A stretch of DNA of 64,000 nt from JALOAD01 sp023228995 [NCBI: Candidatus Muiribacterium halophilum] (GCA_023228995.1 JALOAD010000002.1:1-64000), one strand, 5' to 3'. Numbered from the stretch's first letter, positions 9,080 to 18,190 are shown. The notes: generated from the letters alone by a model not told the origin. Program-made: numbers and translations.

Positions 9080-10618
9080 ATGTCAAATGATAATACAAAA
9101 AAAACAGTAAAAATAGAATTTATTGTTTTTAAAGAAGAAGTAATTGAAAAACTAAAAAATATTACAATTACTGAAGATTACAGCAAAATTTGGGATGTTA
9201 CAGATTTTGCATATTTTTTAATGAGATTTAAAGATGAAATTGTTTTTTTTACTGAATTTTCTGGGTTAAATTCTGTTTACTATAATATAAATAAAGGAAA
9301 ACTAGCTATTTATAAAAGTTTTGCTAAAATTCCTAATAAAAAAATTGATATAGAGAGTATTGCTTATTATTTAAGATTTGGATTTTTCCCAGAAGGAAAG
9401 ACTTTTTATAAAAATGTATTTCGTATTTTGCCAGGAAGAATTTATAAGTTTAAAAAAGGTATTATTAGCCAAAAATTAATTAATATACCTGAAAATCCAG
9501 CTGGTTTAAAGGAAAAACCAGATTTTAGAAATTTTGGAATATTATTTGAAAACATTATTTCATCTAATTATTATGAAAAATACAGTACTATAATGTATTC
9601 CGGTGGAATTGATTCAACATGTATGATTTGTGCGTTAAAAAACAAGGGAAAAAAGGTTAACTCATTATCTGTAAGATTTAATGAAAAAGAATTTGATGAA
9701 GATAATTTCAGAAGAGATTTTATAAAAACAAATTGCACCAATCACAAAGATATAATTATAAGTCCAGAAGATTATGTAAAAGAGATTATACATTATATAG
9801 AATCTTCTCAAAAAAATATATTAACAGCAACACAGGATATATGGGCTTTTTCTCATGCTCTAAAAAAATCTGAGATTGAATATAATGATGTATATTTTGG
9901 TTTAGGTGGAGATGAGTATTTTGCAGGATATTCATATATGACAGATGTATTAAGTGATTTCTCTGATTTTAAAGAATTATTTGATTTTTCAATAAATAAA
10001 TTTAATTCAAAAGGTCTTACAAATATACTTTTAAACAATATAATGAATAAATTTTGTAATAATTATTCATATATACCAGAGTATTTTGACAAAAATGAAA
10101 TATTAGAATTAACAGGATTTAATACAGATAGTATTTTAAGTAATTTTAATGAAAATGCTGTTATAAATAATGATATAGAAGATTTTTACAAAAAAATTAT
10201 ACTTTTTGAATATTATAACAAATTACCCTGTAATTATTATGCAAGATTGAATTCTATTGAAAATCTTACATCAAATTATATAAAAACGCCATTTGGAAAT
10301 CCTGAAATTCTGACATATTCACTAAGTGCTGGTATGAAAGCTAGCATAAATAACAATAAAAATAAATTCACGCTTTATAATATGTATAAAAATCAAATTC
10401 CTGAAAATATATTAAACAGAAAAAAACAAGGATTTAAAATTCCATTGCTTGAATGGATAAAATCAGGTCATTTTGATTTTATGAAGCCTATAATAACTGA
10501 AAAACTTCAATTTCTCGATATTGATAGTAAATATATTGAAAAGCTATACAAACTTGACAATCCTGAATTAGATAAAGAAAAACTTTGGCTATTAATAAAT
10601 TTAGCAATAATGATATAA
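9080..10618 (+). CDS. Asparagine-synthetase-like ATP-dependent ligase, glutaminase Cys absent
   Basis: 512 residues. The synthetase domain has the PP-loop SGGIDS at 174-179 and YFGLGGDEYFAGY further on, with RKKQGFKIPLLEW near the C-terminus, as in AsnB, beta-lactam synthetase and lasso-cyclase families. The N-terminal ~130 residues keep the late part of the glutaminase fold (YYLRFGFFPEGKTFYKNVFRI, LPGRIYKF) but no catalytic Cys2 follows the start Met, so glutamine hydrolysis is unlikely. Such enzymes adenylate a carboxylate and form amides or rings. It is 30 nt downstream of the radical SAM/TPR genes with AGAAGG before ATG 9080. Adenylation is supported by motifs; substrate unknown. Confidence 0.85.
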   Translation: MSNDNTKKTVKIEFIVFKEEVIEKLKNITITEDYSKIWDVTDFAYFLMRFKDEIVFFTEFSGLNSVYYNINKGKLAIYKSFAKIPNKKIDIESIAYYLRFGFFPEGKTFYKNVFRILPGRIYKFKKGIISQKLINIPENPAGLKEKPDFRNFGILFENIISSNYYEKYSTIMYSGGIDSTCMICALKNKGKKVNSLSVRFNEKEFDEDNFRRDFIKTNCTNHKDIIISPEDYVKEIIHYIESSQKNILTATQDIWAFSHALKKSEIEYNDVYFGLGGDEYFAGYSYMTDVLSDFSDFKELFDFSINKFNSKGLTNILLNNIMNKFCNNYSYIPEYFDKNEILELTGFNTDSILSNFNENAVINNDIEDFYKKIILFEYYNKLPCNYYARLNSIENLTSNYIKTPFGNPEILTYSLSAGMKASINNNKNKFTLYNMYKNQIPENILNRKKQGFKIPLLEWIKSGHFDFMKPIITEKLQFLDIDSKYIEKLYKLDNPELDKEKLWLLINLAIMI

Positions 10619-10759
10619 GATTAACTAGTAAAAGAGTACAAAAAGTTAATTAAGTATTCTTTAAGGAATTGATGGTCTTCTTCTTCTATTTAGTACAGAA
10701 AAAATGAAAAAAGTCAGATAAAGAAATGGTTAATCAAAATATTTTTATTAAAAAACATC

Positions 10760-10788
10760 TTGACAATATAACAAATAATTAATAAAAT
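10760..10788 (+). promoter_or_regulatory. Predicted sigma-70-type promoter of the TPR-peptidase gene
   Basis: TTGACA, 17 nt, TAAAAT, about 80 nt before ATG 10868. The gap 10619-10867 otherwise contains nothing recognisable and no small peptide gene with a convincing start. Confidence 0.6.
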
Positions 10789-10867
10789 TATCGTATTAAG
10801 ATTAGATATCCTAGAATGAATTCAAAACATTTTCTAATATTAAAATTTTCTATATAAGAGGTTTTAT

Positions 10868-13800
10868 ATGAAAAAAACATTGTACATTTTAACAATTCTG
10901 TTGTTTTCTGTTTTTTCATGGAGCATGAATCTTGATTATATTGAAGCTGTATCAGGTGTGAATTTACTTTCAGAAAACAAAATTTTTAGTATTCCAGAGA
11001 ATGACAAAGATATATCAGATAGAATTGATAATATAGGAAGTCAGGCAGAAATCCTGGATTATCTTGGAAATCTTTCACAGAGTTTTGCAGATAATGAAAA
11101 AATTGTTGAGAGTATTGAAGCAGTATATGATTTTACTGTATCTGAAATAGAAAAAGATTCTGAATTTTTATGTAAAAATATTGTTGATGAAAATTACCAA
11201 GAAAATATAAAAAAATATGTTAATAAGATGAAATCTGAATTTAAATCAAATAAAGATATGGGTATTTTTTATACTTTAAACTCAAAACTTCTTGAAAAGA
11301 TGAGTAATATGAGAATAAAAAGATCTCATATCAATATTGTATCAGACATTCAGGATGTAATCCTTAAAAATGAGAAAACACAAAGGATATTTGGTATAGA
11401 TCACAAAAAATACATACAAAAATTTGGACTTAAGATAACAGATTATTTCAGAGAACAGATAGATGTTTTTTTAAAGGATAAAGATAAAGAAAAATTCTTA
11501 AAAAAATACAAATATATAGAAAAAGCATTTTCATTGTATAAAATTCTTAATCGCAAATTCTGTATAGAAAAGTCAAGAGAAAATACACCGGAAGAAGAAT
11601 TGTATGAGAGTGCAATGATAGAAATAGGTGATGGAAATTACATGACAGCTGTCAATCTATTGCAGAGATTGATAGCAGAATATCCTTCTTATGCCTTTTT
11701 AAATGGAGCATATTATGAGACAGGTTATTGTTATGAACAGATGGGAGATAATATTAATGCAATTGAATGGTATAAAAAAAGTATATTGAATGACAAAACA
11801 GATCCATTCAAAAGATATTCATATTCAAAGATAATCACGATATATAATATTTACAATGGAAGTGAAGAAGAAATTTTTGAATGTCTTAAGTTTTTTGACT
11901 GGTGCATAGAATACTCCCCTGATGAAAATATAAGACAAAATGCAAGATATGATAAAAGCAAAGCTTATAATTCTTTGTATAATATGACAGAAGATCCTGA
12001 ACTAAAAAAAGAATATTATACAAAAGAAGCGGAAGCACTTGAGCTGTATATTGAAAAATATATTAATACTGGAGAATATCAACCGGAAAAAGGAGAAGTA
12101 TATAATCAGTTAGGATTCATATATTATGTTATTGCAAGTTTTTATGAAAGTGATTTAGAAAAAAGAGAAGAAGTATATAATAAATCAATAGAAAGATATA
12201 AAGAGAATCTTATATCAGACAATAATGTTCTGTTGGAATCATGTTATTTAGGAATTGTTAACGGATATGCTGCTAATAATTTTTTATATGGGATAACAGA
12301 TAGAGAAAAGACAAGAGATTATGGAAAAGATTGCGAAAAATATACTCATATGTACATGAATGCTTTTTCTGTTAATGCAAATGAGTATATTAGAAGAACC
12401 ATACTTTATGCAATGGCTGGAACTTACATAAGGACAGGAAACACATATTTATACGATGATGAGAATGAATATGAAAAAATAATAGAAAATTATGAAAAAG
12501 CAAAAGAGATGTTTTCAAGTATAATACCTTATCAATATATGACAAAAGAGCATATAGAAAACATCTTAGGAGAATGTAATTTTATAATTGGGACAACATA
12601 TCTTTACTTTGAAAAAGATAAAGAAAAAGCTCAAAAATTTCTGAAACTTTCAGAAGAACAGCATTTATCAGTAATAAATAATTCAGATACAGATAAGACA
12701 GAAAAAGTAAGAGCATATTCAAATATAGTAAATACTTACAGATTCCTCGAAGATTACGATAAAGCATTATGGGCCTGTAATCAAGCAATAGGAATAACAG
12801 ATTATCAGACAGATTATTATATTCAGGCTGGAATATATGTTCAGATGGGAACAATGTATTTATTAAAAGGTGAATCAGAGAAAGCAAGAGAAATATTCAC
12901 AAATGTAAATACATATTATCCAAACTCAGGAGTAAACTCAAAATCCGATATAGGAATAGCAGACAGTTACAGAGATGAGCAAAATTATGAAGAAGCGGAA
13001 AAATATTTCACAAAAGTCATAGAAGACCCATTCTATAATAACTTCGAAAAAATACATCATCAGGAAAAAATAAGAGCATATCAGGAACTTATCGAAATAT
13101 ATAAAAAGACAGATAATTATAGCAAAGCTGATGAAATGCTCAAAAAAGTATTAGGAGCATATTACGATTCAGGATATTATTACAATGATGATTTTGTAAA
13201 AAAAGCAAAGGAGATATACATAGAGACAGTAAAAGTACAGATTGAGCCAGTTATTGAAGAAATGAAGGAAGGTGAGAAGAAAAGACTCACCGCAAGTCTT
13301 GTATATAAAGATGGGAATCCAGTAGACATGACAGGACTTGAGAATATACAATGGAATTGGAGTATAACTGGAAATGAAGAAGATTCATACTCGCTGGAAC
13401 CTTTAAGAACAAATTCCACAAAAGCAGATTTCACATTATACAAAGGCAATTTCATGGATATAATAATATCAGCAAAAGTGGACTTTTCGGTCGCTGAAAG
13501 AATCGGAAGCAGAACGGTATCAAGAGAATTCACTCTTGAAGGAGATAATCAGGTACCAATAATGATAGTCAATGAAGATGACAGAAGGATAAAAAACATA
13601 CCAATGATAAATCCACATAATCTTGAAGGAATAGGAATGGGAGAAAGTCCGTATGCAGGAGATCCGTTACATCTATCATTGAAATTCTTATCTGAATATA
13701 CAGACAATAAAGCAGATGAGATAGAAGCAATGATATTAGACCCATATTACAGTTTGTCTCATCATGTAGTATTAAAAGAAACAGGAGATGACACAAGAAT

Positions 13801-15118
13801 ATTCAGGACTGAGATACCTGAGGTAAATCAGGACGACAACCCTGATAATGATGTAGCTTATGACAGTTTTGAAGTTAAGATAAACTATCCATTACCATAT
13901 CCACAGATAATCACCCATCGCTCCTTAGCAGATTCATGTGAAATTGAGTATGTGAAGAAGAATGGTGAGATAATAAATGATTTTGATGATGATGGAGAGA
14001 TACAGGAAAAGGAAAGATTACATTTTCCAGTATGGCAGGGACCAGATTATGAAGATGAAGAGCGATGGGTCAGGCTGAACTCTGCGAGTGTAAAAGAAGG
14101 CTCAGCACAGACCCAGAATTATTACATATCTAATATGGTATTCACAAAAGAACAATGTAAACCACTGGATCAGACTCAGTTTATAGCTAAAAATGCTAAG
14201 TTTTATGTAAAAGTTTTGGTTGAAGAAAATAGTAATGAAAGAAATAGAAAAATTTCAATAACTGATAAGATTGGTTATGAAATTGGCTGTTTCCTCGAGG
14301 AAGTTGGATTGATACATGGATATACACACTCTCACAAAATATTAAAAACAATAAAACCAATAATGTATGTTCCTTATACTTATAAAAATGATTGTCTTAC
14401 AATTAACGGCGAAGAAAATATCGTGTGTAAAGTTTATGATGATACTGATGAAACAACTCCTTTTTTGATAGAGTTCGAGAATTATAAAAAGAAATCAAAT
14501 TATAAAAAGATTTTTTTATTTTTAAAATCGAGTTTAGGTCCAAAAGAATCTGACGAAAAATTTAAAGAAATGAAAAATCAAATCATAAATATTTGTAAAG
14601 ACAAATTAGATTATACTGTTATTGTAGATGAAAGTCTGACAGGGTTTGAATTTTATAATTATATAAATTATGGAGATATTTTATATTATAATGGACATGG
14701 AGGAGATTTTAATTATAGTGATAATGATGAATTTCTAGGGTTTACAGTTGATGAATATTTAGATTTGAGTTCATTGACTTATAAACTTCAAAATGTAATT
14801 TTTACAAAAGATATTGAAAAAATTATTAATAAGTATGATTTTGTTTTTATGAATTGTTGCTTTAGTGGATTAGAACCTGGAAACGATGAGTTGTCAAATG
14901 CTTTAAATACAAAAAATTATTTAGGATGGAATATCAGAGTTAATTCGAGATATGCGGATGATTTTGGTTTTTTCTTTTTTAATAAATTCTATGAAGAAAA
15001 TGATTATAAAGGTGCAATAAAATATTCTTTAGAAGAAAGCAATAAAATTAAGGAATATATAGACCTAAATATTGAGTATAAAGATAAGGATTTGAAATTC
15101 ATATCTTTTGAGGATTAA
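10868..15118 (+). CDS. Exported TPR protein with C-terminal caspase-like (clan CD) peptidase domain
   Basis: 1416 residues. A Sec signal (MKKTLYILTILLFSVFSWS) is followed by a helical region and many TPR units from ~245 to ~820 (for example GAYYETGYCYEQMGDNINAI). Residues ~830-1180 look like beta-rich linker domains. The last ~170 residues have a clan CD layout: a strand KKIFLFLKSSL, H1277 in YYNGHGGDF, and 54 residues later NCCFSG after the strand YDFVFM, making C1331 (C-F-S-G) the likely nucleophile. Caspase, gingipain and CHAT peptidases share this His/Cys dyad. Probably acts in the envelope or outside the cell. Downstream lies a coupled membrane protein and a scrambled partial copy. Substrate unknown. 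Confidence 0.8.
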   Translation: MKKTLYILTILLFSVFSWSMNLDYIEAVSGVNLLSENKIFSIPENDKDISDRIDNIGSQAEILDYLGNLSQSFADNEKIVESIEAVYDFTVSEIEKDSEFLCKNIVDENYQENIKKYVNKMKSEFKSNKDMGIFYTLNSKLLEKMSNMRIKRSHINIVSDIQDVILKNEKTQRIFGIDHKKYIQKFGLKITDYFREQIDVFLKDKDKEKFLKKYKYIEKAFSLYKILNRKFCIEKSRENTPEEELYESAMIEIGDGNYMTAVNLLQRLIAEYPSYAFLNGAYYETGYCYEQMGDNINAIEWYKKSILNDKTDPFKRYSYSKIITIYNIYNGSEEEIFECLKFFDWCIEYSPDENIRQNARYDKSKAYNSLYNMTEDPELKKEYYTKEAEALELYIEKYINTGEYQPEKGEVYNQLGFIYYVIASFYESDLEKREEVYNKSIERYKENLISDNNVLLESCYLGIVNGYAANNFLYGITDREKTRDYGKDCEKYTHMYMNAFSVNANEYIRRTILYAMAGTYIRTGNTYLYDDENEYEKIIENYEKAKEMFSSIIPYQYMTKEHIENILGECNFIIGTTYLYFEKDKEKAQKFLKLSEEQHLSVINNSDTDKTEKVRAYSNIVNTYRFLEDYDKALWACNQAIGITDYQTDYYIQAGIYVQMGTMYLLKGESEKAREIFTNVNTYYPNSGVNSKSDIGIADSYRDEQNYEEAEKYFTKVIEDPFYNNFEKIHHQEKIRAYQELIEIYKKTDNYSKADEMLKKVLGAYYDSGYYYNDDFVKKAKEIYIETVKVQIEPVIEEMKEGEKKRLTASLVYKDGNPVDMTGLENIQWNWSITGNEEDSYSLEPLRTNSTKADFTLYKGNFMDIIISAKVDFSVAERIGSRTVSREFTLEGDNQVPIMIVNEDDRRIKNIPMINPHNLEGIGMGESPYAGDPLHLSLKFLSEYTDNKADEIEAMILDPYYSLSHHVVLKETGDDTRIFRTEIPEVNQDDNPDNDVAYDSFEVKINYPLPYPQIITHRSLADSCEIEYVKKNGEIINDFDDDGEIQEKERLHFPVWQGPDYEDEERWVRLNSASVKEGSAQTQNYYISNMVFTKEQCKPLDQTQFIAKNAKFYVKVLVEENSNERNRKISITDKIGYEIGCFLEEVGLIHGYTHSHKILKTIKPIMYVPYTYKNDCLTINGEENIVCKVYDDTDETTPFLIEFENYKKKSNYKKIFLFLKSSLGPKESDEKFKEMKNQIINICKDKLDYTVIVDESLTGFEFYNYINYGDILYYNGHGGDFNYSDNDEFLGFTVDEYLDLSSLTYKLQNVIFTKDIEKIINKYDFVFMNCCFSGLEPGNDELSNALNTKNYLGWNIRVNSRYADDFGFFFFNKFYEENDYKGAIKYSLEESNKIKEYIDLNIEYKDKDLKFISFED

Positions 15119-15119
15119 A

Positions 15120-15980
15120 ATGAAAAAAATTTTTGGGTCGATTATTTTTTTGTTTATTATAATAATAGTTATTTTGTTTGATAATTATAATAAAAGATAT
15201 TTTATTATAAAAAAGTTAAATGAATTAAAAATTTCGAGTCAATTTAATATTAAAAACTTGGATTATGGGAAAAAAAATACTACTTATTTTTTAGAAAAAA
15301 GCGTATTACACTATAGCTATAAAGATGATTTTGTTGATGTGAAAATAATTATTGATTATTTTGATAATATTATTCGTGAAATTGCTATTAAATATAAGAC
15401 AAATTATGAATCTAAATTTGACGATGACTATTATTTAAAAATTAGAGATAAAATAATTAGATATAGTAATATTGAATTAAAATTAAAGAAAAATAAAAAT
15501 GAATATAAGTGGATTGCTTGTTATGGAGAATATGAATATAAGGGGCAGAGTATAGAAATTATTACTGATATGAATGGTAGAATTGAATATTTTTATAATA
15601 ATATATTATCAGATAATATTCCTAAAAATACAAAAGTCAAAAAAACTAAACAAGAAGCACTTTCAATTGTAATAAAAATATTAAGGGAAAAAGAAGGAAT
15701 AGTTAATGAAAAAATTAATAAAGATGAAATTGAATTAAAAATATTTTTTGCTAATGGCAGGTGGTATAATTCTTTTTCTTATTATATATATAAACTTTAT
15801 ACAAAGTTTAAATATATGCCATTATTCTATTTTTATGAAAAAAAATTGTATTATCAGAATTTATATTATATTGTCAGATGCGAAATACCAGATCAATATA
15901 TGTATATAGATGTACTAGTTGATCCAGTAAGAGGAGATATTGTTGGCGGATTTGATGTTGGTGGATATCGTGGAAATTAA
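15120..15980 (+). CDS. Membrane-anchored protein of unknown function coupled to the peptidase
   Basis: 286 residues from ATG 15120, chosen because GAGG lies 6 nt upstream. A TTG at 15108 in frame has no such site. One N-terminal membrane segment (IFGSIIFLFIIIIVILF) leaves the rest outside the cytoplasm. The end of the protein (YMYIDVLVDPVRGDIVGGFD) resembles the closing strand pattern of PepSY-like domains, and EALSIVIKILREKEG fits the helix before it, but this is weak. The gene starts 1 nt after the peptidase stop, so the two are made together. It could be a propeptide-like inhibitor, chaperone or substrate of the peptidase (inference only). Confidence 0.6.
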   Translation: MKKIFGSIIFLFIIIIVILFDNYNKRYFIIKKLNELKISSQFNIKNLDYGKKNTTYFLEKSVLHYSYKDDFVDVKIIIDYFDNIIREIAIKYKTNYESKFDDDYYLKIRDKIIRYSNIELKLKKNKNEYKWIACYGEYEYKGQSIEIITDMNGRIEYFYNNILSDNIPKNTKVKKTKQEALSIVIKILREKEGIVNEKINKDEIELKIFFANGRWYNSFSYYIYKLYTKFKYMPLFYFYEKKLYYQNLYYIVRCEIPDQYMYIDVLVDPVRGDIVGGFDVGGYRGN

Positions 15981-16034
15981 AAAATAAAGTTTTAAACAAT
16001 TTAATCGTTTTATGGAAACAGGATATGATATGAA

Positions 16035-16082
16035 GCAATGGTTCATGTTTTACAGTATAAAACATGAACCATTGCGTTTTTT
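16035..16082 (+). terminator. Long perfect hairpin with T run (terminator-like)
   Basis: Two 18-nt arms (GCAATGGTTCATGTTTTA and its exact complement) flank a 5-nt loop, followed by GTTTTTT. It lies 54 bp after the membrane-protein gene, so it could end that transcript. The perfect symmetry and low GC are unusual for a terminator, and it directly abuts the scrambled gene fragment. Confidence 0.55.
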
Positions 16083-16332
16083 ATTCAGAACTGAGATTCC
16101 TGAGGCAAATCAGGACGACAAAAAGCGTGGGGTCAGGCTAAACTCTGCGGGAGTAAAAGAAGGCTCAGCTCAGACCCGGGTAGTATCAAGAGAATTCACT
16201 CTTGAAGGAGACAATCAGGTACCAATAATGATAGTAAACGAAGAAGACAGAAGGATAAAAAACATACCAATGATAAACCCGCATAATCTTGAAGGAATAG
16301 GAATGGGAGAAAACTTCCTAAGGAGCAATTGA
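16082..16332 (+). pseudogene. Scrambled partial copy of the TPR-peptidase gene
   Basis: Three blocks of the 1416-residue gene appear here in a different order: the FRTEIPE-NQDD block (from ~13800), the VRLNSA-VKEGSAQT block (from ~14067) and the VSREFTLEGDNQVP to GIGMGE block (from ~13510). Nucleotide identity is very high, yet with many silent-type changes (for example GACAATCAGG versus GATAATCAGG). The joined sequence reads through in one frame that opens at 16012 but ends shortly after. It is a rearranged relic of this gene or of a lost paralogue, not a functional gene. Confidence 0.8.
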
Positions 16333-16547
16333 GAATTTATAATGAAAAATGAAAAATTTGAAAAAATAAAAGATTTTGCTTTTAATTGTTCAATGTTAAT
16401 TTTTAATTGTTCATTATGATTTATTATAAACTATGATATTGATTTTTGTTTATTCAATTAGCAACTTATTGTATTAATTTTGATTTTAGTTATTGCTGAT
16501 TGTTTTTTAAGTTGTAAGTAATACTGTTTTAATGTAAAATATTTAAC

Positions 16548-16727
16548 ATGAATGAAAACATTATTAAAATAATTTGTTCCATTATAGGATTGGTTTTAGC
16601 ATTTATACTTGTACCTCTAATGGTTGGAGCTTTTATAGTAATGCTTAAAGTAATTGTAGGTATACTATTTGCAGTATTGTTTTTTGATATGTATAAAAAA
16701 TATAAAAGTAGAAATACTAAATATTAA
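16548..16727 (+). CDS. Small two-helix membrane protein
   Basis: 59 residues, too short for most gene finders. Two hydrophobic segments (IIKIICSIIGLVLAFILVPL and GAFIVMLKVIVGILFAVLFF) are followed by a basic tail (YKKYKSRNTKY), fitting a small inner-membrane protein with the positive tail in the cytoplasm. No strong Shine-Dalgarno is seen, which lowers confidence. The gap 16333-16547 before it is AT-rich, with a short TTTTAATTGTTCA-type repeat and nothing else recognisable. Function unknown. Confidence 0.5.
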   Translation: MNENIIKIICSIIGLVLAFILVPLMVGAFIVMLKVIVGILFAVLFFDMYKKYKSRNTKY

Positions 16728-16776
16728 TTAAAACAAATTTTATATTCAATAAACTATAAATCTTGGAGGTTTTTAT

Positions 16777-17310
16777 ATGTTGAAATTTCTTTCGACAGTA
16801 AGTTTATGCTTAGTTTTTGCAATTACAGGTTGCGGTAAATCTGATAAAATAAATACAAAAAATACAGATGTAAAAGAAAAACCTGTTGAAGCAAAATCAA
16901 TAAATATTACTCCTATAAAAGTTAGAAACGATAGAAAAACAGGAGGAGATATGCAGAATAATTCTAAATATCCGGTGCTTAACATTTCTCAGGTTTTTCA
17001 GCAGGCTAAAGAACTCAATGGTAAACGAGTTAAATTAATTGTGTATCAAGGAATTCGATCTGGTGATTCAACTGATAATATACCTCCTTTAATGACAAGA
17101 AGTGATGGTTATGTTCATGATGAAAATGGCACTTTAATGCTTAGAATGGGTTGGCAGTATTCAAATACATATAATGAGATGATAAAAGAAAATCCAGATG
17201 CTGTTTACAATGAAGAATATATTAAAATTGATAAAGGTAGATGGGAAATAACTCCTATTGTATTTTATAAAAATGGGTCAATACTACTTTCGCTAAAAGA
17301 TTTTAGATAA
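16777..17310 (+). CDS. Lipoprotein of unknown function
   Basis: 177 residues with a lipoprotein signal: MLKFLSTVSLCLVFAITGCGK, lipobox ITGC, so Cys19 should be lipidated. A Lys/Thr/Asn-rich linker follows to ~residue 65, then a small domain with FQQAKELNGKRVKLIVYQGI, which resembles OB-fold-like domains of exported proteins (weak). Strong GGAGG before ATG 16777. It is 21 nt ahead of the universal stress protein gene and probably cotranscribed. No Asp after the lipidated Cys, so outer-membrane sorting would be the default if the host is diderm (inference). Confidence 0.75.
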   Translation: MLKFLSTVSLCLVFAITGCGKSDKINTKNTDVKEKPVEAKSINITPIKVRNDRKTGGDMQNNSKYPVLNISQVFQQAKELNGKRVKLIVYQGIRSGDSTDNIPPLMTRSDGYVHDENGTLMLRMGWQYSNTYNEMIKENPDAVYNEEYIKIDKGRWEITPIVFYKNGSILLSLKDFR

Positions 17311-17331
17311 AAATTTAACTTTGGAGGAACA

Positions 17332-18186
17332 ATGTATAATATTTTACTTGCTTTAGATAATTCAGATTATTCAAAACAGGTTATTAATCTTGGTATTGAA
17401 GTTGCAAAAAACATTGACGCAAAGCTTAATCTTCTTTTTGTTGTTGAAAACAAAATAATTTATCATCCTTTTGTTCCTATGGTTTTTAATCCTGTTATGG
17501 ATGGATTTGATTTTGGTGATGCATATTCAGGATTTTATGATAAAGCTAAAGATAAAATAAAAGTTTATGGAAAAGAAATATTAAAAAAAGCTGGTGATGA
17601 TTGTAAAAAAAATAATATTGAAAGTGTTTGTTTTATAAGAGAAGGAATTTTAGCAGAAGAGATAATTGATCTTTCATCTGAAAACGACCTTATTATTATG
17701 GGAAGATATGGTGTTGGAGTTGAACATTCTAATTATTTACTTGGTTCAGCAGTTGAAGAAGTTGCAAGAATGGCGAATAAACCTCTTATAATATCAAGTG
17801 AGCAGATAAATGGAATTGAAAATATTGCTTTAGCTTTTGATAATAGTGAATTTGCAAATAAAACATTAAGACTTGCTTTCTGGATGAAAAAAGTATGGAA
17901 AAAAGAATTAAAATTTGAAATATTTAGTGTTGTTGATAATGTTGATGAAGCTGATAAAATGGAAGAGATTATCAAAGGTCTTATTTCAGAACATGAGGAT
18001 TTTAGTGCTAAAGTTTTGTTAAGTGATTCTACAGAAGAAATGATACTAAGCTATATTAAGGAAAATCCTATTGATCTTCTTATGATGGGTGCTTATGGAC
18101 ATTCAAGAATTAGAGAATTAATTCTTGGAAGTACAACAAGTTCTGTAATAAGAAAAATTGGAATTCCAGTTCTTTTGAATAGATAA
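17332..18186 (+). CDS. Universal stress protein, tandem UspA domains
   Basis: 284 residues with two UspA domains (about 1-150 and 155-284). Each starts with a nucleotide-binding strand (ILLALDNSDYSKQV; IALAFDNSEFANKT). Each ends with the loop that contacts ATP phosphates: MGRYGVGVEHSNYLLGSAVEEV in the first, MGAYGHSRIRELILGSTTSSV in the second. The second is the canonical G-x2-G-x9-G-S/T pattern, so ATP binding is likely. Cytoplasmic stress or signalling role by family. GGAGG precedes ATG 17332. Followed after 4 nt by a small membrane protein gene, so likely part of the operon that leads to the carbamoyltransferase. Confidence 0.9.
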   Translation: MYNILLALDNSDYSKQVINLGIEVAKNIDAKLNLLFVVENKIIYHPFVPMVFNPVMDGFDFGDAYSGFYDKAKDKIKVYGKEILKKAGDDCKKNNIESVCFIREGILAEEIIDLSSENDLIIMGRYGVGVEHSNYLLGSAVEEVARMANKPLIISSEQINGIENIALAFDNSEFANKTLRLAFWMKKVWKKELKFEIFSVVDNVDEADKMEEIIKGLISEHEDFSAKVLLSDSTEEMILSYIKENPIDLLMMGAYGHSRIRELILGSTTSSVIRKIGIPVLLNR

Positions 18187-18190
18187 TTAT

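Noticed and set aside
10619-10867. Precursor peptide gene for the radical SAM cluster
   Set aside because: The only short frame with an ATG is about a dozen codons with no ribosome site or core-like residues.
13180-13533. 117-residue open frame on the - strand inside the TPR-peptidase gene
   Set aside because: Antisense shadow of a real gene, no ribosome site and no recognisable family.
16012-16332. Functional 106-residue gene
   Set aside because: It begins in a hairpin and continues with shuffled fragments of the upstream gene, so it is a relic.
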